Of a stretch of DNA of 64,000 nucleotides, positions 38,087 through 47,518 are shown piece by piece. A program made the translations under genes and the position numbers. The stretch comes from Lindgomyces ingoldianus. Its lineage: Eukaryota; Ascomycota; Dothideomycetes; Pleosporales; Lindgomycetaceae. Each line of letters starts with the position of its first letter. The first letter of the stretch is position 1. The stretch is taken from positions 4,312 through 68,311 of the forward strand of contig NW_022985194.1 in the NCBI RefSeq assembly GCF_010093535.1. Reading direction: 5' to 3'. Under the pieces are notes generated by a model, which did not search any database, was not told the DNA's origin, and saw only the letters and a list, made by a program, of their open reading frames with translations.

Positions 38087-38696
38087 TGTTACAGCCTACG
38101 CTTAGACTATAAGCAACTAGTTAGTAATTCCCTACAGCTCTTATAATTAGGGCTAGAAATTTCTTAAGCCTCTATCTAGTAAGTCACGTGACTTTATAGA
38201 CTTATTAAAAGAAAAATAAACTAAGCTATTAAACTAGTGCATAGCAGAATGCATTATCGAATAGGATCTCTTTTATTATAAGCAAACACGCGCAATGCAA
38301 GCTACTCTATAATTACATGCACTGCGTGCACTGCGCACAACTTTATGTATATAGTCTTAATTCTAACTATTACTAGAGGGTTATAATTAATAGTTAGTTT
38401 ATTCTTTATATAGACTAAGTAGTATTACTACTTTTTAATAAGAAGTAATCTAATTATATATCTTATACTATATATACATTCTTTTTTGTTTTATTAAGGA
38501 ACTGTTTAACCTAAGCGCCTTATACTGCTGTTATAGAGCAAACTACAGTCAGCTAATCCTCCTAGTCCTAGCAGCCACGCCCCAACAGACTGTACACCTG
38601 ATAAGACTAAGCTTCCTTTCCTCTCCGCGCACCTAATCATCCTTTATAGGCCTAGAGTTCTTTAGAGACCATTTCTCCGAAGTTAAGACTGTAACA
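38087..38696 (+). mobile_element. 3' LTR (610 bp) of element B
   Basis: TGTTACAGCC to GACTGTAACA, matching the split 5' LTR. Preceded by a purine-rich stretch GGGAGAAGAG and followed by the AAGAC target duplication. Confidence 0.9.
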
Positions 38697-38701
38697 AAGA
38701 C

Positions 38702-39589
38702 ACAGTTTCTGTCTCTTCTACAGTCTATCTATGCCTTCTGCTTATAGTCTAGACCTGTGCTATAGTAAAGGTAATGTAGCATTTTACATTTAGTTGCTAT
38801 TTTTTCTAAGGTGTTGTTACTTATACTATTTCCTTCTATTAATTATAGCCACTATCCTGCTTAATGCTTTGTAGGCTAGTACTGCACATAATATTAATTA
38901 GTGCATATATACTATTTAGATAGGCACTTTTTTAAGTTTATATAGACTAGTACTAGTTGTATCTATGTCTATCTAGGGTATTCTTTTGTTTGTATAATTT
39001 AAAGAGGGTGTACTTTATACGTTAACACTTTTTTTTAAAAAAGTTAATGTTACTAAAAAAAATATTATTTTTTTAGTAAAAAAGTTTCTTTATTAGACTT
39101 AAAATCTATTTAGCTATTAGTGTAAAGTTAGAACTAAATAGCTAAAAAGCCTTTTAGGTAAAGTTCTATTTAAAAGATTATTTCTTTATGTGTTTAAAAA
39201 GCGCTCTTATTATATTACATATAAAAGTAGCATTATATAAAGAAAAGTTTAAGGTTCTTTACACTTTTACTAAAAAGTTTAGGGAGTATAAGTCTTAATG
39301 TTTTTTTAAAGTTTATACTTAACTTTTCTTAGGCTGTGTTTCTTAGGTTTAATACTTTAAGTTAAAAGGCTTAGATTTAAGAGTTTACTGCTATTAGTCT
39401 ATAGTTTACTAATTAGGCTAATAGTTATTTTAGCTTAGCTATTTTATTTCTTATATTATTTAGCTATTTAGTTATTACTTTTTTATTTAAAGTTAGAATC
39501 TAGCTAGTGCCTACTAGTAAGGCACTAATTATTTCTTAGTTAGTAAAGGTAGTATAAGAATTTATACTTTATTAGAAAATAGTAATTAA
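38702..39589 (-). pseudogene. Element A 5' interior (gag side), decayed
   Basis: The rest of element A's interior between B and the right LTR, continuous in reverse with 18833-19669. In reverse complement it resembles element B near 24010-24130 and 26300-26500. No open frame. Confidence 0.6.
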
Positions 39590-40207
39590 TGTTATAATCT
39601 TAACTTTAAAGAAATAGTATCTAAAGAACTCTAGGCCTAAAAAAAGAGTTAGGAGTGTAGAGAGAAGAGAACTTAGCCTTAGACAGGTGTACAGTCTGCT
39701 AGAGCGTAGTTACTAGGGCAAGGAGGTGCAGCTAACTGTAGTTTGCCCTTTAACAGCAGTATAAGGTGCTTAAGTTAAACAGTTCCTAGTAGGAACAAGA
39801 GAGAAGGTATATATAGTGTAAAATATATAATTAAATTACTTTTTATTAAAAAGTAGTAATACTACTTAGTTTATAGAATTAATAAACTAACTATTAATTA
39901 CAGCTTTTAAGTAAAGTTAGGATCTTAAACTATATACATAGAGTTGCATGTCTACATGTTTTGCATGCTGTTGCATGCAGCGCATCTCTAGCATGCACTT
40001 GCATGCACTGCATACATTTGCATGCAAGTGTTTCCTTCCTATTAGATGACGCATTCCGCCGCGCATTGGTCCAGCAGCTTGGTCCATTCCTCGTCCGTTA
40101 AGTCACGTGACTTGTTGGGCAGGGAATCAAGGACTTTCCATCCTTGATCGTTCAAACAGCGGGGCACTGCTGACTGGTCGCTTACGGTCCAATCGTGGAT
40201 CGTAACA
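39590..40207 (-). mobile_element. 5' LTR (618 bp) of element A, half RIPed
   Basis: TGTTATAATC to GATCGTAACA. The left part (39590-about 40040) is RIPed like the left LTR. From about 40045 to 40207 the sequence is GC-rich and keeps CpG, CpA and TCACGTGA motifs lost in the left LTR. The RIP edge therefore falls inside this LTR. Confidence 0.9.
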
Positions 40208-40212
40208 ACTAC

Positions 40213-40364
40213 TAAGCTAGCTAAGGGGAGAGGTACAACTAAATACTTAGGTGAATAGGGGTAACTGCGGGGGACAGGGTCAAGTCATGGTCAGGGCCGA
40301 TACAGGGACTCTTTGGATAGGTTCCGAGCGACCTGAGATGGAACGATTCGTGAGAATTGTTACA
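40213..40364 (-). mobile_element. 5' LTR of Family F copy 2, right part (152 bp)
   Basis: Continues the LTR interrupted at 8034 and ends GAATTGTTACA. It completes the 290-bp LTR and marks the right border of F copy 2. ACTAT at 40365-40369 should be its target duplication, whose partner lies left of the window. Confidence 0.9.
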
Positions 40365-40429
40365 ACTATAGGCTTTAAGTTAAAGCCTAGAGAGAGAAGA
40401 GTAGATGTTATAACTACTAGTTAGGCTTA

Positions 40430-40735
40430 AGAAACATGTAGGTCTCTAACCTTTAAAAAAAGTTTAAAGCATGTAGTAATAAAAAAAAGTAAAGAAGTAT
40501 AAGCTAAAGTAAGTAAGCTATTCTAAAGACGCTACAAACAGTGTAATTAGACTAGGCATAACACGCAAATGTGTAAGTAAGAAGTAGAAGTAATCTCTAA
40601 ATAATATTCTAGGCTGTACTGTACTATACAGTGCTAAAACGGGTTGTTATAGGCCATAATAGAGTGCGTTGTGGTGTGGTCTTGGGAAAAGTGAGCGACT
40701 TAGGTGTGTGAGCAACTCGCCTGTGGTGTACGTTA
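40430..40735 (+). mobile_element. 3' fragment of a Fot1/pogo-like family X transposon
   Basis: Matches the last about 300 bp of the X copies at 4147 and 20058 and ends with the same inverted repeat (GAGCGACTTAGGTGTGTGAG, then GTACGT-TA). The 5' part is missing or replaced by the retroelement to the left. The terminal repeat itself is nearly free of RIP changes. It marks the outer edge of the transposon block. Confidence 0.85.
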
Positions 40736-41014
40736 TTAACAGTTACTGTTATTATCTTGTTCTGCTTTAACAACACTCTGTGCACACTTTAGAATACTTT
40801 TTTGCATAGAAAACTGCCTATCAGCTCTTGCAGTTCTTACTAGGTTAACATTTCCTCTCTCTTGTGCTACTTCCTAGGTTCTTCTAACCCTTCTAGCGTT
40901 ATAGTGAAGGACAAAAGCTGCCTCTATATTCTAACATGCATCGCAAAAAATAAAACATGTAAAGACAGAAAGAGATAATTTAGGCCTCTAAGCCTAAGGG
41001 TAGGATTCTGGACT
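40736..41014. other. Transition DNA, no gene seen
   Basis: Composition shifts here from AT-rich to balanced. No convincing open frame, repeat end or RNA gene was seen. Confidence 0.6.
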
Positions 41015-41710
41015 GTGACATTGCCTACAACGTGGGAGCTCCTTAAAACTGTTCATTCGAAAATCTCTGTATCGCAAAAAAGGTCGCTCGTGGCGAGGAA
41101 AGCGAGACAGCCACACCTAGATCCAGTGAAGGCAAAGCCCTTGCCCTCCTACCTGAATATAGTAGGATTGTCCAGATCTTGGACACCGCTGACCGCAACC
41201 TAGGCCATGGTGAAGACACCATTCGCTTTAATTATTTTCCCCTTGGTGACTTGAAGAACTGGCGGGAGAGCACTTTAGTGCAGCGCAACCACAGGCAGAT
41301 CCTAGAATCGCACCTTTGGCACTTCTTTATCCAAATGACCCAGGCTCTTGCATGCATTCACAATGCCCTACGCTCCATCTAAATTAGTCGACGCGTTCAA
41401 CGGCACCGCTACATCAAGCAAAAGCAGGCGCTCGTGTATTTGAACGGCACGACGTATCCATCCTTCAAGCGTCACAACTTTGCTTGTGCGAAACAAATCA
41501 CGGCCTAGTTGCCCCGAATGACATTTGCGGGTACATACAGATGGCAAGTACCGGAGAATCCGAGAATCAACACCTCCCTGCCAACATCTGGTTGTTTGGG
41601 GCTTGTGGTCACTATCTTGCTACCAGAGAAGCCCCTATTAAGTCAATTGCACCTAAAATGGCGGATATGGCTGCCAAGAACTGAGTCTAATTTCATGACA
41701 GGCCAGTAAT
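41015..41710 (+). pseudogene. Protein-kinase-domain pseudogene fragment
   Basis: Three reading frames must be joined to see it. A frame from 41015 gives a LVARKARQ segment. A second frame to about 41381 gives RIVQILDTADRN, then FNYFPLGDLKNW and LWHFFIQMTQALACIHNA, which resembles the hinge and alphaE region of fungal kinases. A third pair of frames at 41520-41650 gives GTYRWQVPENPRINT followed, after a frameshift, by LFGACGHYLATREAPI (subdomains VIII-IX). The HRD/DFG segment between is degraded by a stop near 41382. At least two frameshifts. It lies beside the RIP block, so RIP leakage or relaxed selection may explain it. Confidence 0.7.
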
Positions 41711-42796
41711 GAGGAATTACAACAGACGATTCCGGTACTTTGCCGCAAGAGTGCCGTGACATATCATTTCCATCAACCTCTCGAAAGTAGAGCAGGAGGC
41801 ACGGGGCATTGTCCCATCCTGAATCTAGAGCGAGCGAGGTTCAACCCGCATTGCTGCAACGAATTGAGCTCCTGAATGACCCGAGTCCTTCGCCACGGCC
41901 TAAACAGCCGACCATCAGGGGTCGACCTAGCTAACAAGATGATTCCACTAGCAAAGAGGATGCTGAGAAGGAGTTTGGCAAGGCAATCTAGATTAGTAGA
42001 CTTAGAGATCAACTTTGAAGCCTGATCTGGTAGGAGTGGGAGCCGGGTAGATAATGTCGTATGTAGTTGGGTGAGAGGCAAGTACCATCCGGAATGACAT
42101 GCTGATTTGAGACCTGGACATAAGTATAAACCATGAAATAGTTTCGTATGTGAGCTGAGACTTTGCTATGACAAGATAGTCTCCGTGAGCCTTTCCCAAA
42201 TCGTCCCACAATCTGCATCATACATATGGTATGCCTTCAGGGTACTCTAGGGCTGTCCTGCACAGATCGACATCCACTCTCTGGACATCAATCGGGCAAA
42301 GACGTCTAATTGTTTATACTAAGAGTAGGAGACACGGTCAAATCCCCTTCACCCCTTACGGGGCCTTGCTTCCGTAAGCGAAAACAGGATTCTAGCTTGT
42401 CCTAGTGTTATTCGGTATGCCATTGCCTTTCTCAAAAGCGCTAGAATTTACGTTGAGTCCTCCCAGCTAATGTTGAATGCGTCGGTTTTGGGATTCTGCA
42501 CCCAGTGCAAATAACTCGGAGTTACGAATGAGAATGAGAATGTTGAAGATAGGAATGTGGATATGATATCTATGCCGATCCATAAACAGCCTCTCACCAA
42601 TGCATGCTCTAATCAGCCAAGGGGTCCAGAAAACGTGACCAAAAATGCAAAGAGCCAAATCCAACAATCCTCGACCATCAATAGAGGGTGTCTCGCTTCA
42701 CGTACCTTTAAGCCGCAACTTTACTAGTATTCTACTCCCTCAAAAAGTTTTCAATGGTAGAGAGTTCTACTTGCCTTCAAGTTTGCTGTCTAGTTC
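41711..42796. other. Gene-poor interval, 1.1 kb
   Basis: Only short overlapping frames on both strands, with no family resemblance. A 7-bp inverted repeat (CTTACGG/CCGTAAG) lies at 42355-42378. Possibly decayed coding DNA plus the 3' untranslated region of the minus-strand gene that ends at 42797. Confidence 0.55.
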
Positions 42797-44662
42797 CTAT
42801 TCCTCGGGGCTCTTTTCGGGCAGCGGGTCCTCCACCATCTCCTCCGTTTTGACTCCACCGCTAGCACCAGAACCAACGGTAGAGATCGCTGCTACTGTCA
42901 CTTTGTCTACGGCCTGTTTCGCTTGGTCAATGAATTCGGGTGCTGGTGTTTCTTCCGGCGGGATGTTGAAGTCCTTGGGTTCCTGGCCAGCGGTGCTGGG
43001 ATTGATGGTGACAGTCTTATCGCGATCGCTGTGGTCGTTGATAACAGCGTAGGGAGTACCATCTGTGAGTTGGCCGGTGACGTGGGCCTGGTGCTGTGGT
43101 TCGTAGTGCGTATCTGAAGTTCCGGTATGGTGTTCAGAGGAAGCGTCGCTGATTGGGACGTTTGTTGAATCTTTACCTTCTTCTACCTTCGAATTCGAGA
43201 CAGGGGTCGCTAGAGTCGACGCTGGGTCCTGGAGTTCCGGCTTCGGCGTGGCAGCGGGGGTTGGGGTATCCGTTGGGGGCGTGGCAATATCAATATTGGT
43301 GTCATCTAAGTCTAGAGGTTGCGTCGCTGTCCCAACAGTCGTGAGTGCCAGCTCCAGCTCGTCAATAGGCGTGTTGACTGTGGCCAGTCCATGCATAGCT
43401 TTGATGGACACGGGCGTCTCGAGCCTGCATACTGTTCTCCGCCGGGGCTTCCCCTTCTCATGGCCTACTGCAACTGCTTTTACGCTTCCATCATGGCTCT
43501 CCTCCCATTTGATCGGTCCTATTGGCCAGGTGTTTTCCCCGTTTTGGGTAGCTGGTGATTCCCAGCGTAGTGATGCCTGAATAGCGGGCTCGAGGACCGG
43601 CATCATGCCGAATTCAAAGTCCAGGTTACCACCATATTTCTTAGGGATGTTATCCGGATCTATGTATTGGGAGAGCGTGGGAAAGACGTTTGAGGGCGAG
43701 AGGATGAAGATCTTAGATACGGTTATGGGGTCAAACCAGCGCTTGATCCAGCCCCAGACGGTGGGGAAGAAGACGGGGGCGCCAATGATCTAGTACAGCG
43801 GGTTAGCTGTGGCTTCCCGTCCCTAGGTCAGAGAGAGGGCGATGCACGAAACATACAAATATCCTGTCCAGCGTCTCCGGATAGTGTGCCGTTGCCAGCT
43901 GCGAAGCGTCCTGCATGTGGTTTTTCAGGTTCCAGAACTGCTTCAAGCCCACCTTGCTTATGTCGACGATGTTGTTGCTCTGTGAGATGGGCGTCTCGGG
44001 GTGTTTTCGGTCTGTCACGGCGGAACACAGCGGCATCACGAATCGCGTCAAGGACTCGTAGAGGGCGACCAGGCGTAGCAATTTGGGAGCGACTTTGGCG
44101 GGAATTTTGAGCGAGGATTCAGCCACCATCTTCTCGTACCCGGAAATCGCCTTGGTGTTGAGCGGCGCGACTTCGTACAGAAATACGGGAATGCCGCGTT
44201 TGTCACGACGGCCGGTCCATTGTGGGTACTGAGCAAGGCTGTCAGGCGGCGTTTTGGACGGAGGAGAAGGGACGGAGTACCAGGCGGCGCGTCTGCTCGT
44301 ACTCTTCGGCCTCAATGCTATCGTACAGATCTACAACGTTATTTTCCACGCGCCAGTCCTCGGTGTCCTTGAACTGCTTGAAGGCTTCCTGGTGGTTGAA
44401 GCGCCGCGCGCGGAGATACCGCCTAGCCCACCGTCAGTGCCGTGCCCATTGAAACAATGGCGCTGGTGAAGCTGTACAATAAAGTTTCGTCGTCGTGGCT
44501 AGGATCAGTCTTCTTGTTGGTGCCCGCGGGCTTGTAGTAGCCCTCGTCAAGGCATTGCTGCTTAAACACGTCGAGGGCAGCCTGTTGGTTATCGCTTAGA
44601 TGGCCGTAGTGGGCGGCGGGGTACTGGAACGACTCAATGCGCGTCAGGTCGTTCTGCGACAT
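42797..44662 (-). CDS. SEC14-like CRAL-TRIO phosphatidylinositol transfer protein
   Basis: Exons 44478-44662, 44281-44422, 43857-44228 and 42797-43789 join in frame to 563 residues. The three introns (55, 52 and 67 nt) have GT-AG ends and CTGAC branch sites. CRAL-TRIO N-terminal helices cover about residues 20-100 (LSDNQQAALDVFK, then RYLRARRFNHQEAFKQFKD). The lipid-binding domain is about 110-290 (YPQWTGRRDKRGIPVF, NIVDISKVGLKQFWNLKNH, GWIKRWFDPITVSKIFIL, KKYGGNLDFEFG). A Golgi-dynamics-like beta region follows, then about 170 residues rich in Thr, Pro, Glu and Ala without recognisable fold. Such proteins exchange phosphatidylinositol with phosphatidylcholine or other lipids at Golgi or ER membranes; the exact ligand cannot be told here. 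Start chosen at the MSQNDL methionine because the domain follows normally. Confidence 0.92.
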
Positions 44663-45372
44663 GGCGGCTCAGCAGGGTATGATGTGCAAAGTGAAAATGA
44701 TCAGGTTTTCAAGATAGGGCAGGTAAGGGAGCCTGAAGTCATATTAGGGCGACATGTTGGTGTTTATCTTCTAAACCGGGCGCCGCCAACATACTGGTGA
44801 TGGAAAGCGTCCCAGGGCTGTGGCACCCGAGCACGAGTCATTAGCCCGATCCGGACGAAAAGTACATTCAGGCGGCGAGAGCACGAGCTTCTCCTGTCAT
44901 GGGGAGATGATTGGTATATTTGAGAGTGAATGATTTGGCCACGGGACGAGGCGTGGTCGAAGCGTGGTCGAGGTGTGCAGTGAATTGTTTCCGCAGCCAC
45001 CCGGGGTTTGCCAAGACTTTTAGTAGAGTAATGTAAGGCCGAGATGGCGCTTACGTGCGACGGGTATATATACTATTCTGTACGCAGATCAACCGTTGGT
45101 TGATTATTCGCACCTTTTTGGTTGTATTGGAGCAGTGGTACAGAGCTCCGTCCTTACAAGTAATACATTGTAGTTTCTACTAGTTAAACTTATAAGCCTA
45201 TGTAACTTTTGTACTATGCAATTACTTTCGCACAACCCTAGCCGAACGCCGAGCGGACCTACTGGCTTACCTAATGTCCCGTCTTTGATGTCTTGTGCTC
45301 GACTGCAAATGAATGAGATAAGCCTGCTCCTCTCAAGACCGGGACATAGTGGAGAGCCCAAGAAAGGTTGCA
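44663..45372. promoter_or_regulatory. Intergenic: SEC14-like promoter and VPS71 3' region
   Basis: No gene seen. The SEC14-like gene's promoter should occupy about 44663-45000. Two copies of GCGTGGTCGA stand in tandem at 44951-44960 and 44962-44971. A TATATATA run is at about 45065. The remainder to 45372 is presumably the 3' untranslated region of VPS71. Confidence 0.5.
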
Positions 45373-46177
45373 TCAAGCCCATTTCAAGCAACGAGTCGAC
45401 TCGTGTGCCTCCTTGCACTCCAACCCGCAAATCCTGGCACCACATTTCAAGCACTTGATTTTGCCCCAGTAACCGCAATTATCACAGAATTGTCGCTGCG
45501 GTGGGTGATCTGCGGGTAATGTAGCAAAAGATTCTGCATACGAGAGGGGCAGTGCAGAGAGGAGCACGTGAAGCTCGGCTTTACTAGGCGGCGGTGCCAT
45601 CGAGTTCTCAGTTAAGAGCAGTAGGTCTCCTTCCTCACGAGCTGTTGAAGGTCTTGGGGTTAACACAACTGACATTGGCCCGGGTGTTGCTTCTAGCGGG
45701 GTCGGAGGTACGGTACTCAATTTGCGAGTCGATGCAGCTGTTCGGGGGGCAGCCGCGGCAATTCTAGGTGCCGGACCTTGTTGGACAAGTGCTTCTTCCT
45801 CATCTAGCCAGTGTTTGATTTGTCGCGCGGATTGCAGGATCCTCCTAGCGTTGGCCGTCTTCGCGGGAGCACCTAGAAAAGCACCCTCAGCTCTGAAACG
45901 AGTACCGACACCGGATGTACGCACTCTTCCCAGGAATACCTATCTGCTGTTTCGGGTCGTTGTCCCTGTCCAACTCTCCTATTCGTCGCGCGATGGCTGC
46001 TTGTTGTCTTGCAGTGAGCTCGTTGTCGCCGCAACGGCCTGCAGTACGAGCTGCGGCACGTTTGCGATCTTTCGGGTTGATTGCGACCCTCGATGGATCA
46101 TAGCCGGTGTCTACGACATAGGTCCAGCCCGGTGCTGCAGCCGTGGCAGAGTTGGGGAGAACTTCGACGTGTGGCAT
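45373..46177 (-). CDS. VPS71: VPS71/SWC6-like HIT-zinc-finger subunit of SWR1 complex
   Basis: The last 40 residues form a HIT-type zinc finger (FCDNCGYWG, IKCLKCGARICGLECKEAH, then RCLKW), the usual C-terminus of Vps71/ZNHIT1, a subunit of the SWR1 remodeller that deposits H2A.Z. The N-terminus (MPHVEVLPNSATAAAPGWTY, 46177) and a basic NARRILQSARQI segment also fit. Two frames must be joined between 45890 and 45940. A 49-nt intron 45891-45939 (donor GTATTC, acceptor CAGAG) gives 251 residues; a shorter intron with donor GTGCGT at 45924 is also possible. Neither has a strong branch site, so the junction is tentative. Divergent from the thioesterase pseudogene. Confidence 0.85.
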
Positions 46178-46358
46178 GGCGAGGGAAGATGTGCGCCTTC
46201 CGATGGATATTCTCCTTACTAAGTCCGCATGGGCGGAGATTAGATCACGTGCCAGTACCTCACCTGTATGTGAGGTACGACCACTTGGAGACGATAGAAA
46301 CCAGGTCACTATCTCCCCAAAAACATAGATAGCTACCCTCTTGAAATCGCCTTTCACA
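46178..46358. promoter_or_regulatory. Bidirectional promoter VPS71 / thioesterase pseudogene
   Basis: The 181-bp interval holds a CACGTG box at 46246-46251. It also holds a perfect inverted repeat, GTACCTCAC (46255-46263) and GTGAGGTAC (46270-46278), with a 6-bp spacer. Both are typical of dimeric transcription-factor sites. Which factor binds is unknown. Confidence 0.5.
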
Positions 46359-47155
46359 ATGTCGAATCCAGAAAGGGAACCGCCAATCATTGTTACAGCT
46401 TCAAGTCCACCTGAGGGTCCCACCAATCCTGCAGCTTTCATTTTTATCTATGGACTTGGCGATGATGGGGTTGGATTAGAAAGTCCGTATATGAAGCACC
46501 AAGTAGATCCTAATTCGTTCTAATTCGTTCAAGACGTTCCTGGCCAGTTCCGCTCGGTCTCAAAACTCTCTCACTTGTCTTGGATTCTTCCCAATGCCCT
46601 CGAGAACCACGAAACTATACAAACTGCCTGGTATATACCAACGGCCTTGTCTTCATATCCGTCATCGTGCCTAGAATTGGAGGATGAGGGGGATGATGCT
46701 GGGATGAAGTCGAGCATAGCTTACCTGGTTTCCCTAATCGATGATCTAGTTGCCAAAAGGGTACCCGAGAAAAGTGTTGTTTTAGGTGGCTTCTCTTAGG
46801 GATGCGCCATGACGCGTCTTACGGGTCTTACATCGAAGTATGCCAGCAAGCTAGGTGACTTGGTAGATGTTTCTGGATACCTTCCTGTGGCAGACAAGGT
46901 TTCTGCGCTGAGGGAAGAGGCTGGGTTGATAAAATATGTCGACGCAGGCGTTGACATATTCCTAGCAAGAGGGAAAGAGATACGCTCGTGTCTCAACGAC
47001 ACTTCAGAATATGTTATGAAACGCTATTCGGGTTGGGCATAAAGCAGGAGAAGGTGCTTGTGAAGGAATATGAAGAAATGGGCCACGTGATATTAGGACC
47101 AGAGCTGAAAGATCTTTGCAAATGGTTGGGGAGAATAGTTTCCGCGTTGCATTGA
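46359..47155 (+). pseudogene. Acyl-protein thioesterase (APT1-like) pseudogene
   Basis: An alpha/beta-hydrolase of the APT1/lysophospholipase family, which removes palmitate from cytosolic proteins. Visible: FIFIYGLGDDG (usually FIHGLGD) at about 46440; LSWILPNA about 46570; VVLGGFS followed by TAG, where the family has GFSQG, at 46797-46799; VSGYLPVAD; RDTLVSQRHF (catalytic Asp) in a shifted frame; KEYEEMGHVI (catalytic His) to 47155. Lesions are the TAG stop directly after the nucleophile serine, a frameshift at about 46970-46980 in a GGGAAAGAG run, and His to Tyr in the oxyanion segment. A probable intron at about 46476-46535 has a weak GTCCGT donor. Stop and His-to-Tyr are both CpA-to-TpA. 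Confidence 0.85.
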
Positions 47156-47518
47156 ATACCTACATCTTCAAATAGTGAAATGAAATTGCCAGGTGGAACC
47201 ATGCTGCAAGGGGGCCCACATCACCACTGAAGAGGCATCCCGAGGTTCCTCTTTCTTAGTCTTCAAGCCTCGTCAATTGTGAAAAACATTCTGACCCGAA
47301 AGCATGGATAAGTCGAAACACTTGAAGTTGATGAAGACGATGATTCATCCAGGGGCTTGTCGTCATTGGTCATTGGTTCCTTCCGAGGTTCCAGCTTGGC
47401 AGGGACTCGGCTTCAGCTTCAACCCCATATTTCCTTTGACCGCCATATTTTCTAGGCTGCAGGCTGCCTCCACTATTCCTCCCTCTCCATGTGCCTTTCG
47501 GTTTTCCTGTAATCTAAT
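47156..47518. other. Intergenic, GH47 promoter
   Basis: 363 bp with no gene. It must contain the promoter of the mannosidase gene. Pyrimidine-rich sequence precedes the ATG at 47519. Confidence 0.5.

Larger units (their letters stand above)
19670..38696 (+). mobile_element. Gypsy element B: chromodomain LTR retrotransposon inserted in A, plus orientation
   Basis: Target duplication AAGAC lies at 19665-19669 and 38697-38701. Each LTR is 610 bp once insertions are removed. Plus-strand remnants: gag to about 25600 with a CCHC knuckle at 25050-25095 whose Cys and His codons have become Tyr; RT at about 27640-28180 (YLDN near 27980); RNase H about 35500-35830 after an F element splits the pol gene; integrase 36120-37000 (CNIC zinc pair, and TINFVT where active relatives have DFVT); chromodomain about 37220-37345; purine-rich tract just before 38087. 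The net length is about 7.7 kb. B belongs to the same broad family as A. Confidence 0.92.
8035..40207 (-). mobile_element. Gypsy element A: 32-kb nested LTR retrotransposon, minus orientation
   Basis: LTRs lie at 8035-8655 and 39590-40207, and the TSD is ACTAC (8030-8034 and 40208-40212). Native A sequence remains at about 8656-10024, 10346-10799, 11920-11957, 13993-14490, 16341-17526, 18833-19669 and 38702-39589, roughly 6.5 kb after removing insertions. Minus-strand translation gives Ty3/Gypsy reverse transcriptase near 16800-17260, with YLDN (YLDD in active elements) at 16927-16938. A chromodomain-like tail near 9400-9600 matches that of element B. All frames are broken by RIP. Insertions inside A are a solo LTR, two family Y transposons, a mini-F, a hAT MITE and element B. 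Confidence 0.9.

Noticed and set aside
1..40735. Centromere or telomere-proximal region
   Set aside because: AT-rich repeat blocks of this kind also occur along chromosome arms; no telomeric repeat or centromeric evidence visible.
42645..43580. Plus-strand open frames over the SEC14-like gene
   Set aside because: Shadows of the minus-strand exons, which show clear domain motifs and consistent introns.
45104..45478. Minus-strand frame of 124 codons after VPS71
   Set aside because: Overlaps the zinc-finger exon in another frame; no family match.
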